DNA of 64,000 nucleotides from Mycoplasma nasistruthionis. GTDB taxonomy: Bacteria > Bacillota_I > Bacilli_A > Mycoplasmatales > Metamycoplasmataceae. The DNA is taken from NCBI RefSeq assembly GCF_006228185.1, contig NZ_CP040825.1:124001-188000 (forward strand), given 5' to 3'. The notes beneath the pieces were generated by a model that saw nothing but the letters and a program-made list of their open reading frames with translations, ran no database searches and was not told where the DNA came from. Position 1 is the stretch's first letter. Each line of letters begins with the position of its first letter. Below are positions 24,241 through 33,589 of the stretch, piece after piece. A program made the translations under genes and the position numbers.

Positions 24241-25077
24241 ATGAAATTATTTAAATTTTTACCCTTATTATTACCTTTAACAATTATTTCTGTATCTGTT
24301 TCTTGCAATCAAACAAGTGATACAAATGCAAAACCTAGACTTTACAAAAAAGATAATGTTGAAAAAATTAGCACTTATTTAACCGAAAATAATTTATCTT
24401 TTTCAAGTGCTCAAAAACAAGCTTTAGATAATATAACAACTTCATCGTTACAAGAATTAAAAGAAAAATTAAAAAGCATTAAAGACGCCTTGATTAATGC
24501 TAAAAACAACAATCAAACAGATGTTATAACTCAAAATGAAACTAAATTAAAAGATTTAATGACACAAAATGCCTTAGTTTTTTTAGCTTATCCAACTCAT
24601 TTTAAGCACATTTTCTTTGACTATGCACTTTTAACTGATAATACTGACCCAACTAAACCGGTTCATTCACCTAGATATAGACACTTTGCTTTAGGTGAAA
24701 CAAACAGCTTCAACGATCAACCGAATGCTCATAAACACAATAATTACAATAAAAATGAATCAGCATTTAAAAACCTACAGGACATTTCATTCATCAGCCA
24801 ATTAAGAGAGTCTAATCAATATCGTGGCTACAAAGTGTTTTATGTTACAATTTACAATGCTGTATTTACTTTTTTAGTAAAAGATAATAACTTAACTTTA
24901 CAACCATTTTTAATAACTTTTACTAAAGCTAAACCAAACGTATCAATAGATGGAGATGAACTTTATCATTTTATGGATAAAGACAAAAACACTTTAGAAA
25001 ACGCTGATATTCAACAATTCGAAGACAGATTTATTACTCCTGAAAAAGGTTATCCAAGTTATTCAATATTGTTTTAA
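24241..25077 (+). CDS. Lipoprotein, last gene of the ABC operon
   Basis: 278 residues with lipoprotein signal MKLFKFLPLLL...SVSVSC (Cys about 22). The first third is helical and Lys-rich; the middle is rich in aromatic residues and His (HFKHIFFDYALL, SPRYRHFALGE). It lacks the NLN motif of the three genes before it. Separated by 3 bases from the preceding stop and followed by a terminator, so it closes the operon. Confidence 0.82.
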   Translation: MKLFKFLPLLLPLTIISVSVSCNQTSDTNAKPRLYKKDNVEKISTYLTENNLSFSSAQKQALDNITTSSLQELKEKLKSIKDALINAKNNNQTDVITQNETKLKDLMTQNALVFLAYPTHFKHIFFDYALLTDNTDPTKPVHSPRYRHFALGETNSFNDQPNAHKHNNYNKNESAFKNLQDISFISQLRESNQYRGYKVFYVTIYNAVFTFLVKDNNLTLQPFLITFTKAKPNVSIDGDELYHFMDKDKNTLENADIQQFEDRFITPEKGYPSYSILF

Positions 25078-25096
25078 TTTAATGAAAATTGCATTT

Positions 25097-25130
25097 AAAA
25101 ATTCGGAATTTCAATCCGAATTTTTTGTTT
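25097..25130. terminator. Terminator between the ABC operon and upp
   Basis: AAAAATTCGGA (25097-25107), short loop, TCCGAATTTTT (25115-25125) with T runs on both strands. It serves the converging operons. Confidence 0.82.
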
Positions 25131-25760
25131 TTAATTTTTACCAAAAAGCCTGTCTCCTGCATCTCCAAGACCAGGAACTAAATAACCATGCTCGTTTAAT
25201 TTTTCATCTAAAGCACCTAAATAAATTTCTATATCAGGATTTTCCTTTAATAAATTATCGACACCAACTTGACATCCAACTACACCTACAAATTTGACTT
25301 TTAAGCCAGTGTCACTGTGTTTTTTGATTAATTCAATAGCTTTATTGGTTGAATTACCAGTTGCTAAAATAGGGTCTAAAATAATTACAGTTTTATTACT
25401 TAAATCACTTGGTAACTGGTTTAAATAAATTTCAGCCTGTAATGTTTGTTCATTTCTTTTCAATCCAATAAAACCTATTTCTGCATCAGGAATAATTGAA
25501 CTAAAACCATTCAATAACCCCATTCCAGCTCTTAATAAAACAACTAAAACAATTTCACTTTTTAACTTATAACCCAGTGTGCTAGTGATGGGAGTATTTA
25601 TTTGTTCAGTAATAGTTTGCAGGTTTGAAGTGGTTTCATAAACTAATAATTGTGCAATTTCATTTAATGTAGTTTTAAAAAGTTTTTTATCTGTTTTTAT
25701 ATTTCTTAAAGTTGTAATTTTAGATTGGATTAAAGGATGGTTTAAAACTGTTACCTTCAT
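25131..25760 (-). CDS. upp: Uracil phosphoribosyltransferase
   Basis: 209 residues, the usual length. It makes UMP from uracil and PRPP in pyrimidine salvage. The PRPP-binding loop is DPILATGNST (129-138) and the uracil-binding C terminus is GYLVPGLGDAGDRLFG (192-207). RLKR-type substrate region is IGLKRNEQT (98-106). RBS AAAGGA precedes the ATG, and a minus-strand TATAAT lies at 25790-25785. Single-gene unit. Confidence 0.96.
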   Translation of the reverse strand: MKVTVLNHPLIQSKITTLRNIKTDKKLFKTTLNEIAQLLVYETTSNLQTITEQINTPITSTLGYKLKSEIVLVVLLRAGMGLLNGFSSIIPDAEIGFIGLKRNEQTLQAEIYLNQLPSDLSNKTVIILDPILATGNSTNKAIELIKKHSDTGLKVKFVGVVGCQVGVDNLLKENPDIEIYLGALDEKLNEHGYLVPGLGDAGDRLFGKN

Positions 25761-26005
25761 AAATTTCCTTTATTAATTTTAAAAATTATAAAACTTTTTA
25801 GTTAAAAAATCTCTTTGTTTAGTAAATTTTGAACTTCTGCAAATTATTTAATCTGGTTTCTTATTATTTTTGTCACTAAAATATTTGCATTAAAAAAATT
25901 CCATTCACTCAAAAAGGGAGTAAAAATTTTTAACCCACAAAATAACATTAAAAAAATTCAAAAAAATGCACTTTAATTTCTTATTAAAAAATGTCAAAAA
26001 ATTTC

Positions 26006-26036
26006 TTGACTGATTAAAAAACTTTGTTATTATATT
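26006..26036 (+). promoter_or_regulatory. Strong promoter of the 26-kb candidate RNA
   Basis: TTGACT (26006-26011), 17-18 bases, then ATTATA/TTATAT (26029-26035). It is the closest match to a consensus -35 that I found in the window, and points to a start at about 26040, exactly the first base of a hairpin. Confidence 0.7.
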
Positions 26037-26039
26037 TAT

Positions 26040-26379
26040 GGACTAGAAATAGTCCGTATATACTGCTAATTTTTAATTTATAGTAAAGGTATTATCTTTC
26101 TATTGTTATTAATTTACATTATTAAGCAAAGTCGCATTGCTTAATAATGAACTACATATTTGTTTTTATATAATGACTTTTAAATTCAAATAAGTTTATT
26201 TTTTGTTTTTTATTTATTTTTATATTTTATTATTTTAATTTTCTTATATTTGTTGTTAATGGTTAGTCGCAGATCATTAATCTTCTATTTTCAAGAATTA
26301 GAAAATATATATCACAAGTCTATATTTTTATAACATATAGTTAAACACTTTTCCACCGGGCATCATCCGGTGGTTTTTT
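26040..26379 (+). ncRNA. Candidate 340-nt structured non-coding RNA
   Basis: Between a strong promoter and a strong terminator there is no reading frame. The predicted 5' end folds as GGACTA-GAAA-TAGTCC (26040-26055). A second perfect 12-base-pair hairpin, ATTATTAAGCAA (26118-26129) and TTGCTTAATAAT (26137-26148), presents loop AGTCGCA (26130-26136). The same seven bases recur at 26265-26271. The terminator is CCACCGG (26353-26359), loop, CCGGTGG (26367-26373), T6. It lacks RNase P (GAGGAAAGTCC-like) and tmRNA (tRNA-like 3' end) signatures. Function unknown. Confidence 0.65.
26353..26379 (+). terminator. Terminator of the 26-kb candidate RNA
   Basis: GC-rich 7-base-pair stem CCACCGG/CCGGTGG with loop GCATCAT followed by six T. 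Confidence 0.88.
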
Positions 26380-26446
26380 CATGTAAAAAAACTTAGCAAA
26401 AAAACTTTTTTAGTTCACTTTGTGTTTTTGCTTATTTACTTAATGT

Positions 26447-26938
26447 ATGACAAAGAAAATATTGCTGGCTACAATATGTTTGCTGATTTGCATTGGTGCA
26501 ACAATTGGAATTGAAAGATTGATCAACACAAAAGTTGTCACATCAAAACAAAAACAATTCAAAACTTATTCATATAAAGTTACTGGTGCAGTATTTGATG
26601 ATTCAAAAGTAACTGTAGTAAATCCTTTATCATACAGACAACTATTTTTTCTGGTTGGAGTTAGCCCATACAGTGATTTATCAGATTTTGATTTAGATGA
26701 ATTAGCTCCTGTAAATCAAGAAATTTATGTACCTGTTTCAGACTATAAATTTAGTTGAGAAGACTTCAAATCAGAACAAGATTTTAGAAACGTTGGAATA
26801 TCATATAAAGACTCTAACATTCTATTTAAATATAAGTCACAAGGACATGAAATCACTTCATGAAAACAATTAAATTATTTGCGTGGCGTATCTACCAAAA
26901 GCAAGCTAGCTTTAAAAAATCTTTTAAGATTAACTTAA
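26447..26938 (+). CDS. comEA: ComEA-like DNA-binding protein
   Basis: 163 residues. An N-terminal membrane anchor (ILLATICLLICIGATIGIE) is followed by an SLBB-like domain (YKVTGAVFDDSKV to NQEIYVPV, about 45-97) and a divergent helix-hairpin-helix region (EDFKSEQDFRNVGISYKD, YLRGVSTKSKLALKNLLRL). This is the ComEA layout: membrane-bound capture of double-stranded DNA for uptake. The next gene is ComEC-like, which supports the call. UGA codons at 26756 and 26861 are Trp. An ATG four bases upstream (26443) is out of frame. Confidence 0.72.
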
Positions 26939-28254
26939 TTTGAATCAATGGATTTTTAATGATTTCCTTGTTTAGTTTAGCTTTAAATAATTGATGATGA
27001 TTTTATTTAATTTCATTAGCAATAATTTTTCTTTTAAGCCTATGGCTTAGTGCTAAACACACAATGTTATTTGTATTTGGATTGGTGATTTTTTATGGCG
27101 CAGTTTCTATTCACAATTACTTAAATTTTGGACTTTTACACAACAAAGATAAAATTTCCTCTAATTTCACAGTTGTTGATTTATCAAGTAAAGCAATTTA
27201 TTTACAAGACAATTTAGGCCGAAAATTTGCACTGTGAAAAAATAATGTTAAAATCCCTATTTTCATTTATCAAAAAATATATGTTCAAGGCTACATTTAT
27301 GAAATAAAAGTTGAAGGAAATTATTTTTTAGCCAATGGTATTTATTATGCCATTAAACCTAGTTTAATCAAGGATGTAGAAAATTTAATCAATTTTAGAT
27401 TTCACTTTTTTAAGTATTATTCAACAGTTGATTTTATATACAAAGAATTAATTTTACCCCTATTATTTGGTTTTAATTTGCAAGACCAAAACCAGTTAAT
27501 TTTAAATATGAAGCAACTAGGTGTTGTTCAATTAATAGTTGTTAGTGGGTTGCATTTTACAATCGTTTACAATGTTTTTAAAGCTCTTTTTCATAAAGTT
27601 GACTCGTGCAATATCATTGCATTAATTTTGCTTAGTTTATATTTCTTTATGTGCAAAAAATCTGTTTCAGTTTTCAGGGCTTATTTGTTTATTTTAATTA
27701 GTGAAATTAGTAAACAAATTACATTTCTAAAAAAGAAAGTAAATTCAAATTCAAGCTTAACGCTGTTAAGCTTTCTGTTCTTATGCTACAATCCCACAAA
27801 TGTCTTAAATATAGGTTATTGACTTTCGTTTTTATTAACTTATGTCTATTTAACCTTAAATAGTTCTTCAAATAAAGATGATGAAAAAATGACTTTAAAG
27901 CAAAAGATTAAGGTTCATTTTAGTAATTGCTTGTTAATTTGAATTTACTCATTTGTAATAATATTGACTCAAAATTCAGAAGTCAGTTTATTTTCATTCT
28001 TTTATTGTTTGATTCTAACACCTGTTTTTGAACTAGTTTTGATTTTCTTTACCTTGTTTTTCTGAGCTAACCCATTTTGCATAGCGGTCGGGCATTCATT
28101 AAATAATGTTGTTAGTTTTTTAACAAATTGAAACTATATAATCGGTTGAAATTTTAGTTATTTGAAACTTGCAATTTATTGCATAATGTACCTTTTCTTT
28201 GTCTGATTTAACTTCACAAAAAAGTTTAAATCTAAACAATTAAAACAAAATTAG
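26860..28254 (+). CDS. comEC: ComEC/Rec2-like DNA uptake channel
   Basis: 464 residues with many hydrophobic segments; the ComEC signature LGVVQLIVVSGLHFT (about 218-232) is clear and sits in the competence core domain. It would carry single-stranded DNA across the membrane. It ends at residue 464 and has no C-terminal metallo-beta-lactamase domain, so it is shorter than Firmicute ComEC. UGA is read as Trp at more than ten places, including three in a row at 26992-27000. The chosen ATG overlaps comEA by 79 bases and has AAGGAC upstream; a later ATG at 26959 is possible. Confidence 0.78.
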
Positions 28255-28266
28255 TATAATTAAAAA

Positions 28267-29208
28267 ATGAAGTTAATATATGGTGAAGACAGATTTTTAA
28301 TTGAGCATAATTTAGGTTTAATTAAGTCTCAATATGACCCAAATCAAGTGGTGATTTTTCAAAGTGAGCCTGACTTAGAACAAGTTTATCAAGCCTTAAA
28401 TAACAACAGTTTATTTGCATCAAAAAAACTTATTATTATTCCGGATATTATAAGTGCTGAACGTAAATTCTCTAAAAATGATGAACAAAATACACAACTA
28501 GAACTAATTCAAAAAATTGCATTTGCAAACAGAATTGATGAAATAGTTTTTGTGTTTAATTCAAAAGAGTTGCTAAATAACGCTTTTGTTAAAAAAATAG
28601 CAGAAAGCAGCGAAACAATTATTTGCAATAAACTGTCAAACGAAGAATTAATTGGTATTGCAGTTAATAAATTTGGTGAAAATAGCATTCCATACAAATA
28701 CACAGATGTAATGTACTTAATTAGTGTTTTACCCAATAATTTAAGCATTATAATGAACGAAATAGAAAAAATTTGTTTGTTAAATCAACCATTAAGCATT
28801 GAATTAATTGATAGTTTTATATCAAAATATGGTAGTGATGATCCGTTTGAATTTTCAAATGCCATTTCTAAAAATGATTTCAATTTGATTTGACAAAAAT
28901 ATTTACAAAAAAAAGAAGCTGAAGAAAATATTTCACTAATAATTTATTCAATTACAAACACTTTTAGCCTTGTGAATCAGATATATTGATATAAAAAAAG
29001 CAATTTTTCTATTTCAAAAATTGCAGCAATTTTAAATATGAACGAAAAAAGAGTCAACATTCATTCTTGAATTTTGGATAAATACGGATATAAACGTGTT
29101 TCTAAAATCTTAACCAATCTAGCTAGGCTAGATGTGGAAATTAAAACTACAAAAATGGAGGGATATGAAGTTTTTGAAGCTTTCTTGGTCAGAAATTTCG
29201 CCAACTAA
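28267..29208 (+). CDS. holA: DNA polymerase III delta subunit
   Basis: 313 residues. The delta subunit opens the beta clamp during clamp loading at the replication fork. The N terminus MKLIYGEDRFLIEHNLGLIK and the C-terminal hallmark NLARLDVEIKTTKMEGYEVF fit the HolA family, as does the length. UGA at 28891, 28987 and 29068 is Trp. It follows comEC after 12 bases, the common comEC-holA order. Confidence 0.88.
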
Positions 29209-30379
29209 TCAAAGTTCTTTTCTATTTTTAGATCCTAATTTTGTTTATCACAAAGATTTAAGACAAGTTCAAAAATATTATCAAAACATAACGAAGCAAG
29301 TGCAATCTGTCAAGGATTTCAAATATCCTATTACAATCGTTTTGCCAGATTTATATAAGTTTTATAACCTAGATTTACTAAGATTAGATGAAAATGCAGT
29401 TAGATTAATTGAACAGCAAAAACAATATTTACGTTACTTTGTAGAAAATTTGATAGATTACAAAATAACTTTTGCAGCTCGTTTAATTTTTAATAACATA
29501 ACTTCCTTAGGTCAGGTCTTAGAAAAAAATAAAAAAATAAACGAAACTGAAATTAGTGAATTTAATCCTAAAAATGATTTAACACATTATAACGACTTGC
29601 TTTTAACAAAAACTGTTGAACTACATGAAAATGAAGATGGAACAAATCATTTAGCCAATGATATTAACAACATATTAAATCATTTAAACAAAGAATTCAA
29701 GGTTAAAAACTTATTTATTGAAAACTTGAACGACTATTTTGTTGATGAGCAAAACATTATAGATTTAGAAACTTTATCCTTCCTAGAAAAAACATTTGAG
29801 AAAATTTTAGAAAAAGAAGAGACTGAACTTTTCTTTTATGAAAAAAATATAAAAATAAACAAAAAACTTTTATTTTTCTACAAAAAATATTCACTATTTA
29901 CAAACTTAAATTTTAAAGATAATTTATACCTTACTATTTGTGAAATTAAAAAATTAGTTGACAATAAAATAATTCCAATTATTAAAATTGATCAATACTT
30001 TGACAAACCAGGTGATAGCATCATTTATCACATGGAAAAATTGAAAAGAGTTTTTGATTGTCTTAGTTTTTTACAACAACCATTAAGTATTTATTTTAGT
30101 CATTTATCCTATCATGTTTCAACGTCTTTAAACAACGTTTATAAAGATAATATTTTTAGCTCAGTAATTATGAGCTACTATGGAGCTTGTTTGTATAAAC
30201 AAAAAAACATTTTTCCTTTAAGTTCGCCAAAAAATAATCTAATGTTTTTCAGTAATAAAAATTGACTTTATGTCAATTTGAAAAACGAAACTCAGAATTA
30301 TTTTATGCTAATGAATTTAACAAATGGTAAAAGAAAAATTTGAAGCATTTTTAAATACTTCAAATTTTATAAAAATTAA
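29165..30379 (+). CDS. Hypothetical protein downstream of holA
   Basis: 404 residues, cytoplasmic by appearance (no signal peptide or membrane segment), rich in Lys, Asn, Tyr and Phe. GGAGGG lies just before the ATG at 29165, which makes this start better than an in-frame ATG at 29132. It overlaps holA by 44 bases and is therefore probably coupled to it. UGA at 30263 and 30341 is Trp. I see no catalytic motif and do not recognise the family. Confidence 0.75.
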
Positions 30380-30421
30380 AAAATCAAATCTTAGGAGCTT
30401 ATAAAACTGAAATAAACGAAA

Positions 30422-31390
30422 TTAAAATTTAGTTTTATTTCCAATTAATATGCTTAAATAAGCCCTTTTTATGCGTGAAGAAGTGTATCTTCTGCTCGTG
30501 CAAGCTTTTATAAAATCGTCATAGTTACTATTTAATTCGACTTGTTTTTTAAATAGATTTTCCATCCCTTCAGAGATCATGTTGTATTTTGCAAGACTCT
30601 GAGGGGATTTTTTTCTAACTATTTTTCTAAATTTTTCATATGTAAATGCTATGTCGTTTTTAGGGCTATATTCAATAGTCATAGGTGTAAAAGGCGAAAT
30701 ATCTTGATTTAGCTTTACCATTTGTCTAATTTTAGTTGCGCTAGCAAACTGGTCTTTGGCATCAGTGCTATGAAACGGAATTGTTCTTTGAATAGAAATT
30801 GGTTGAATTTGTAAATTATGTTTATAAATTGTTTTGACATATTCTAAACCTAAAATATCATTTGGCATCGAAATATCTTGGCCGATCAATTCGTTTAAGG
30901 CTAAATTTGTGGCCCTTGGAAAACTGTTAGCTCCTTTTTTAAGAAACTGCTTAACAAGTTTATTATATTGATCAAGATTTTGATAAATGCTTTTGGCTAT
31001 TTTTTTAAATAATTCAACGTTATTAGTTTCAGAACCAAAAACTAAATAATCAATTTTCTGTTTTGCCAATTCTAGCACTGAAAATTCAGCAAAAATGTGT
31101 GCTGCTTGACTAGAATATTTATCTGATAACTTAATAACTTTATTTACTCCATATTTTTTGGCAATTTTACTTCTTTGCTTAAAAGAAGCAATGTGCTTTT
31201 CACCTCTTTGAGTAAATTTATCAGTTAAAATAACTATGATATAAGGGTTTTGGATATTTTCTTTAATTCAATTGATTTGGTAAATATGCCCATTGTGAAA
31301 CGGATTGTATTCTGCAACTATTCCAACCCTATTGACTTTACCTGTGTTTTTGGTTTTAAAAAAGTTTTTAATTCTGTTTCATAAATTCAT
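30422..31390 (-). CDS. tmcAL: tRNA(Met) cytidine acetate ligase (TmcAL, YlbM family)
   Basis: 322 residues. The nucleotidyltransferase motif GIVAEYNPFHNGHIYQI (about 23-39) contains the HxGH-type signature; FGSETNNVELFKKIA (about 118-132) is also typical. The enzyme ligates acetate to the wobble cytidine of elongator tRNA-Met using ATP. UGA at 31379 and 31268 (minus strand) is Trp. The gene converges with the unknown gene ending at 30379. Confidence 0.88.
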
Positions 31391-31504
31391 AATTTAATTA
31401 TATTATTTAATTAAACAAAATTCTATCTGTTTAAGCCTTAAAATATGATGTTTTAAGAGTTAACAAAAATGGAAAAATATACTTAGCAAATTGGGTTTTT
31501 GTAT

Positions 31505-31634
31505 TATAATATTCATACTATTTAATAAATGAATTTATTTGCTATTAAATAGTCTAACTGTTTCGATTTGTAATAGATAAAACTAAGTTTTATCAGTTAA
31601 ACTATGATATAGCAAATTGCAAACAATTCATAGT
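31505..31634 (+). ncRNA. Promoter plus three consecutive hairpins upstream of rpmF
   Basis: A TATAAT at 31505-31510 is followed, seven bases on, by ACTATTTAATA (31517-31527) pairing with TATTAAATAGT (31543-31553). Next TAACTG (31555-31560)/CAGTTA (31594-31599) encloses GATAAAAC/GTTTTATC (31576-31594), and then ACTATGA (31601-31607) pairs with TCATAGT (31628-31634). There is no open frame and no T-rich terminator. It may be a small RNA or a leader of the rpmF unit. Confidence 0.5.
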
Positions 31635-31640
31635 ATAAAA

Positions 31641-31669
31641 TTCACTTAAGATTTTGATAATAATATAAT
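31641..31669 (+). promoter_or_regulatory. Promoter of rpmF
   Basis: TTCACT (31641-31646), 17 bases, TATAAT (31664-31669), 25 bases before the start codon, with a very strong AAAGGGAGGTGA ribosome-binding site between. Confidence 0.65.
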
Positions 31670-31694
31670 ATTTTCATGTAAAGGGAGGTGACTA

Positions 31695-31895
31695 ATGGCT
31701 ATAGTTCCAAAACGTAAGACTTCTAAACAACGTAAACACAAAAGAAACTCACACTCTGCTTTAACTCCTATGAATCTTGTAGAATGCAAAAACTGTTCAA
31801 ACAAATACGAACAACACGTTGCATGTAAATTCTGTGGATTCTATAAAGGTAAAAAAGTAGAAGGTTTTGTTGCTTTACAAGATCGTCAAAATTAA
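31695..31895 (+). CDS. rpmF: 50S ribosomal protein L32
   Basis: 66 residues. It starts with MAIVPKRKTSKQRKHKR and has a zinc-binding pattern CKNCSNKYEQHVACKFC (CxxC...CxxC), typical of L32 that retains zinc ligands. Strong ribosome-binding site and own promoter; ends at a terminator. Confidence 0.96.
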   Translation: MAIVPKRKTSKQRKHKRNSHSALTPMNLVECKNCSNKYEQHVACKFCGFYKGKKVEGFVALQDRQN

Positions 31896-31901
31896 TTTGC
31901 G

Positions 31902-31932
31902 AAAACGACTGAACTATTCAGTCGTTTTTTCT
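31902..31932 (+). terminator. Terminator after rpmF
   Basis: AAAACGACTGAA (31902-31913), loop CTA, TTCAGTCGTTTT (31917-31928), T run. Confidence 0.87.
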
Positions 31933-31979
31933 TTTTTAGTTCATTTTCATTTTTTTCTTATTTATTAAATGGAGGAAAA

Positions 31980-32597
31980 ATGAAAATTTATTTAATTGGT
32001 GAAATAGTTCACAAAAACAAATCAAACATTATATTGGAGTCAAAAGGTGAAGGATACTTATTCACTGTTCCATGTGAAGAACGCTTCGAGGTGGGACAAA
32101 AAACTAAATTATTTATCTTCAATTATCGAACAGAATATTCACAAAATAGCTATGGATTCAAAGATTTTAAAGAGAGGCTTTTATTTATCGATCTTATATC
32201 AATTGAGAAAATAGGCCCAAGAATAGCTTTAAATTTATTAGATAAAGGTTGAGAATATATAGCAGAATTAATAGCCACAGACAATGTGTTAGAATTAACT
32301 AAAATCCCATTAGTCACAGAAAAAATGGCTAATTTAATTTCAGTTCAACTGCAAGAAAAATGAAGCAAAATTTATTCAAATCATGCACAAAAAGATAATA
32401 GCAAGTTTCAAAATCAAAATGATGCATCTGACGCATTATTGCAATTAGGGTTTAAGAAAAATCAAGTTGATTATGCCCTAAAACAAATCAGAAGTAGTCA
32501 AATGCAATTTAACAATGTTGATGACTTAATTGAAGAAAGCATTAAAATCATAGCAACACAAGCGAGTGAAAATGCAACTAGAACTCAGACCGCGTAA
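31980..32597 (+). CDS. ruvA: Holliday junction branch migration protein RuvA
   Basis: 205 residues, the normal size. It tetramerises on Holliday junctions and recruits RuvB. N terminus MKIYLIGEIVHKNKSNIILE is the OB fold; the helix-hairpin-helix appears as ISIEKIGPRIALNLL (about 76-90), and the C-terminal RuvB-binding domain as ASDALLQLGFKKNQVDYALK. RBS GGAGGAA. UGA at 32250 and 32360 is Trp. It overlaps ruvB. Confidence 0.93.
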
Positions 32598-33525
32598 TTT
32601 TCAAGAATTCATAGGTCAGCCGAAACTAGTTAAAACTGTTTCGGCAATGATTGAAAGTTCTAAAATTCAAAATAAACCACTTGATCACATACTGCTTTAT
32701 GGAATGCCTGGTATGGGTAAAACAACCTTAGCGACTATAGTTGCTAATGAGCTTAATTCCAAAATCCACTACATTCAAGGCGCAAACATCGATAAAAAAG
32801 CTGATTTAATTAGTGTTTTATCAGTCATAAATGAAAATGATATTGTTTTTATTGATGAAATTCATAGCATTAATAAAACAGTTGTTGAATTTTTATATAA
32901 CGCTATGGAAGATTTTGTTTTTGACTTAATAGTAGGAGCAGACGGAAACAGCAGAGCTATGAGAATGAAACTCAAACCATTTACTTTAATAGCAGCTACT
33001 ACTAAGCTAAACGAAATACCACAGCCGTTAAAAGACCGTTTTGGATATGTTGCCAGATTGGTTAATTACACTGACCAAGACATTTTAAAAATCATCAATA
33101 ATACTTGTCAAAAAATGGAAATAAACCTAGAAAATGAGCATCAAAAATTAATTGCTAACTATTCTAGACAAACACCTAGACTGGCAAATCATCTTATTGC
33201 TAGAGTTAATGATTTTGCTATAGCGCAAAATCAAGGCAATATAACCAAGAAAACTATTAAAAAGACTTTTAAATATCTAGATCTTTATGAACATGGTCTG
33301 ACTAAAGACCATATTGAATACTTAGAAACCTTAAAAGATGGATTTGATGAGCGGTTTGTTTCTTTAGATACAATAACCGGATTATTATTGCACACTAAAG
33401 AAACGATAGTCAATGAAATTGAACCAGTCTTACTATTTCTTAAATTAATTCATAAAACTTCAAAAGGTCGTCAAATCACGTCAAAGGGAATTGATTACTT
33501 AATTAAACAAAAAATTTTAGCCTAA
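32572..33525 (+). CDS. ruvB: Holliday junction helicase RuvB
   Basis: 317 residues from the ATG at 32572; a GTG at 32566 would add two residues. AAA+ motor of branch migration. LRPRNFQEFIGQ at the N terminus, Walker A GMPGMGKTT (44-52), Walker B IVFIDEIH (91-98), sensor 1 AATTKLNEIPQPLKDRFG. The gene overlaps ruvA by 26 bases, and the pair forms the usual ruvAB operon. No Trp-UGA is needed. Confidence 0.95.
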   Translation: MQLELRPRNFQEFIGQPKLVKTVSAMIESSKIQNKPLDHILLYGMPGMGKTTLATIVANELNSKIHYIQGANIDKKADLISVLSVINENDIVFIDEIHSINKTVVEFLYNAMEDFVFDLIVGADGNSRAMRMKLKPFTLIAATTKLNEIPQPLKDRFGYVARLVNYTDQDILKIINNTCQKMEINLENEHQKLIANYSRQTPRLANHLIARVNDFAIAQNQGNITKKTIKKTFKYLDLYEHGLTKDHIEYLETLKDGFDERFVSLDTITGLLLHTKETIVNEIEPVLLFLKLIHKTSKGRQITSKGIDYLIKQKILA

Positions 33526-33589
33526 ACTTAGTGTATATTATTGATTTTTTCAAGCTGTTTTAATTTGATTTTGGTAAAATTGATATAGT

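Noticed and set aside
25082-25297. Plus-strand frame of 71 codons opposite upp
   Set aside because: It is antisense to upp, runs through the terminator hairpin and has no coding features.
26040-26379. RNase P RNA or tmRNA
   Set aside because: Size fits, but the conserved RNase P core (GAGGAAAGTCC and ACAGAA-type motifs) and a tRNA-like 3' end with CCA are absent.
26040-26379. tracrRNA or CRISPR remnant
   Set aside because: No repeat-spacer array, no anti-repeat partner and no cas gene in the window.
31902-31932. Riboswitch before ruvA
   Set aside because: It is a simple perfect hairpin with a T run directly after the rpmF stop, a normal terminator.
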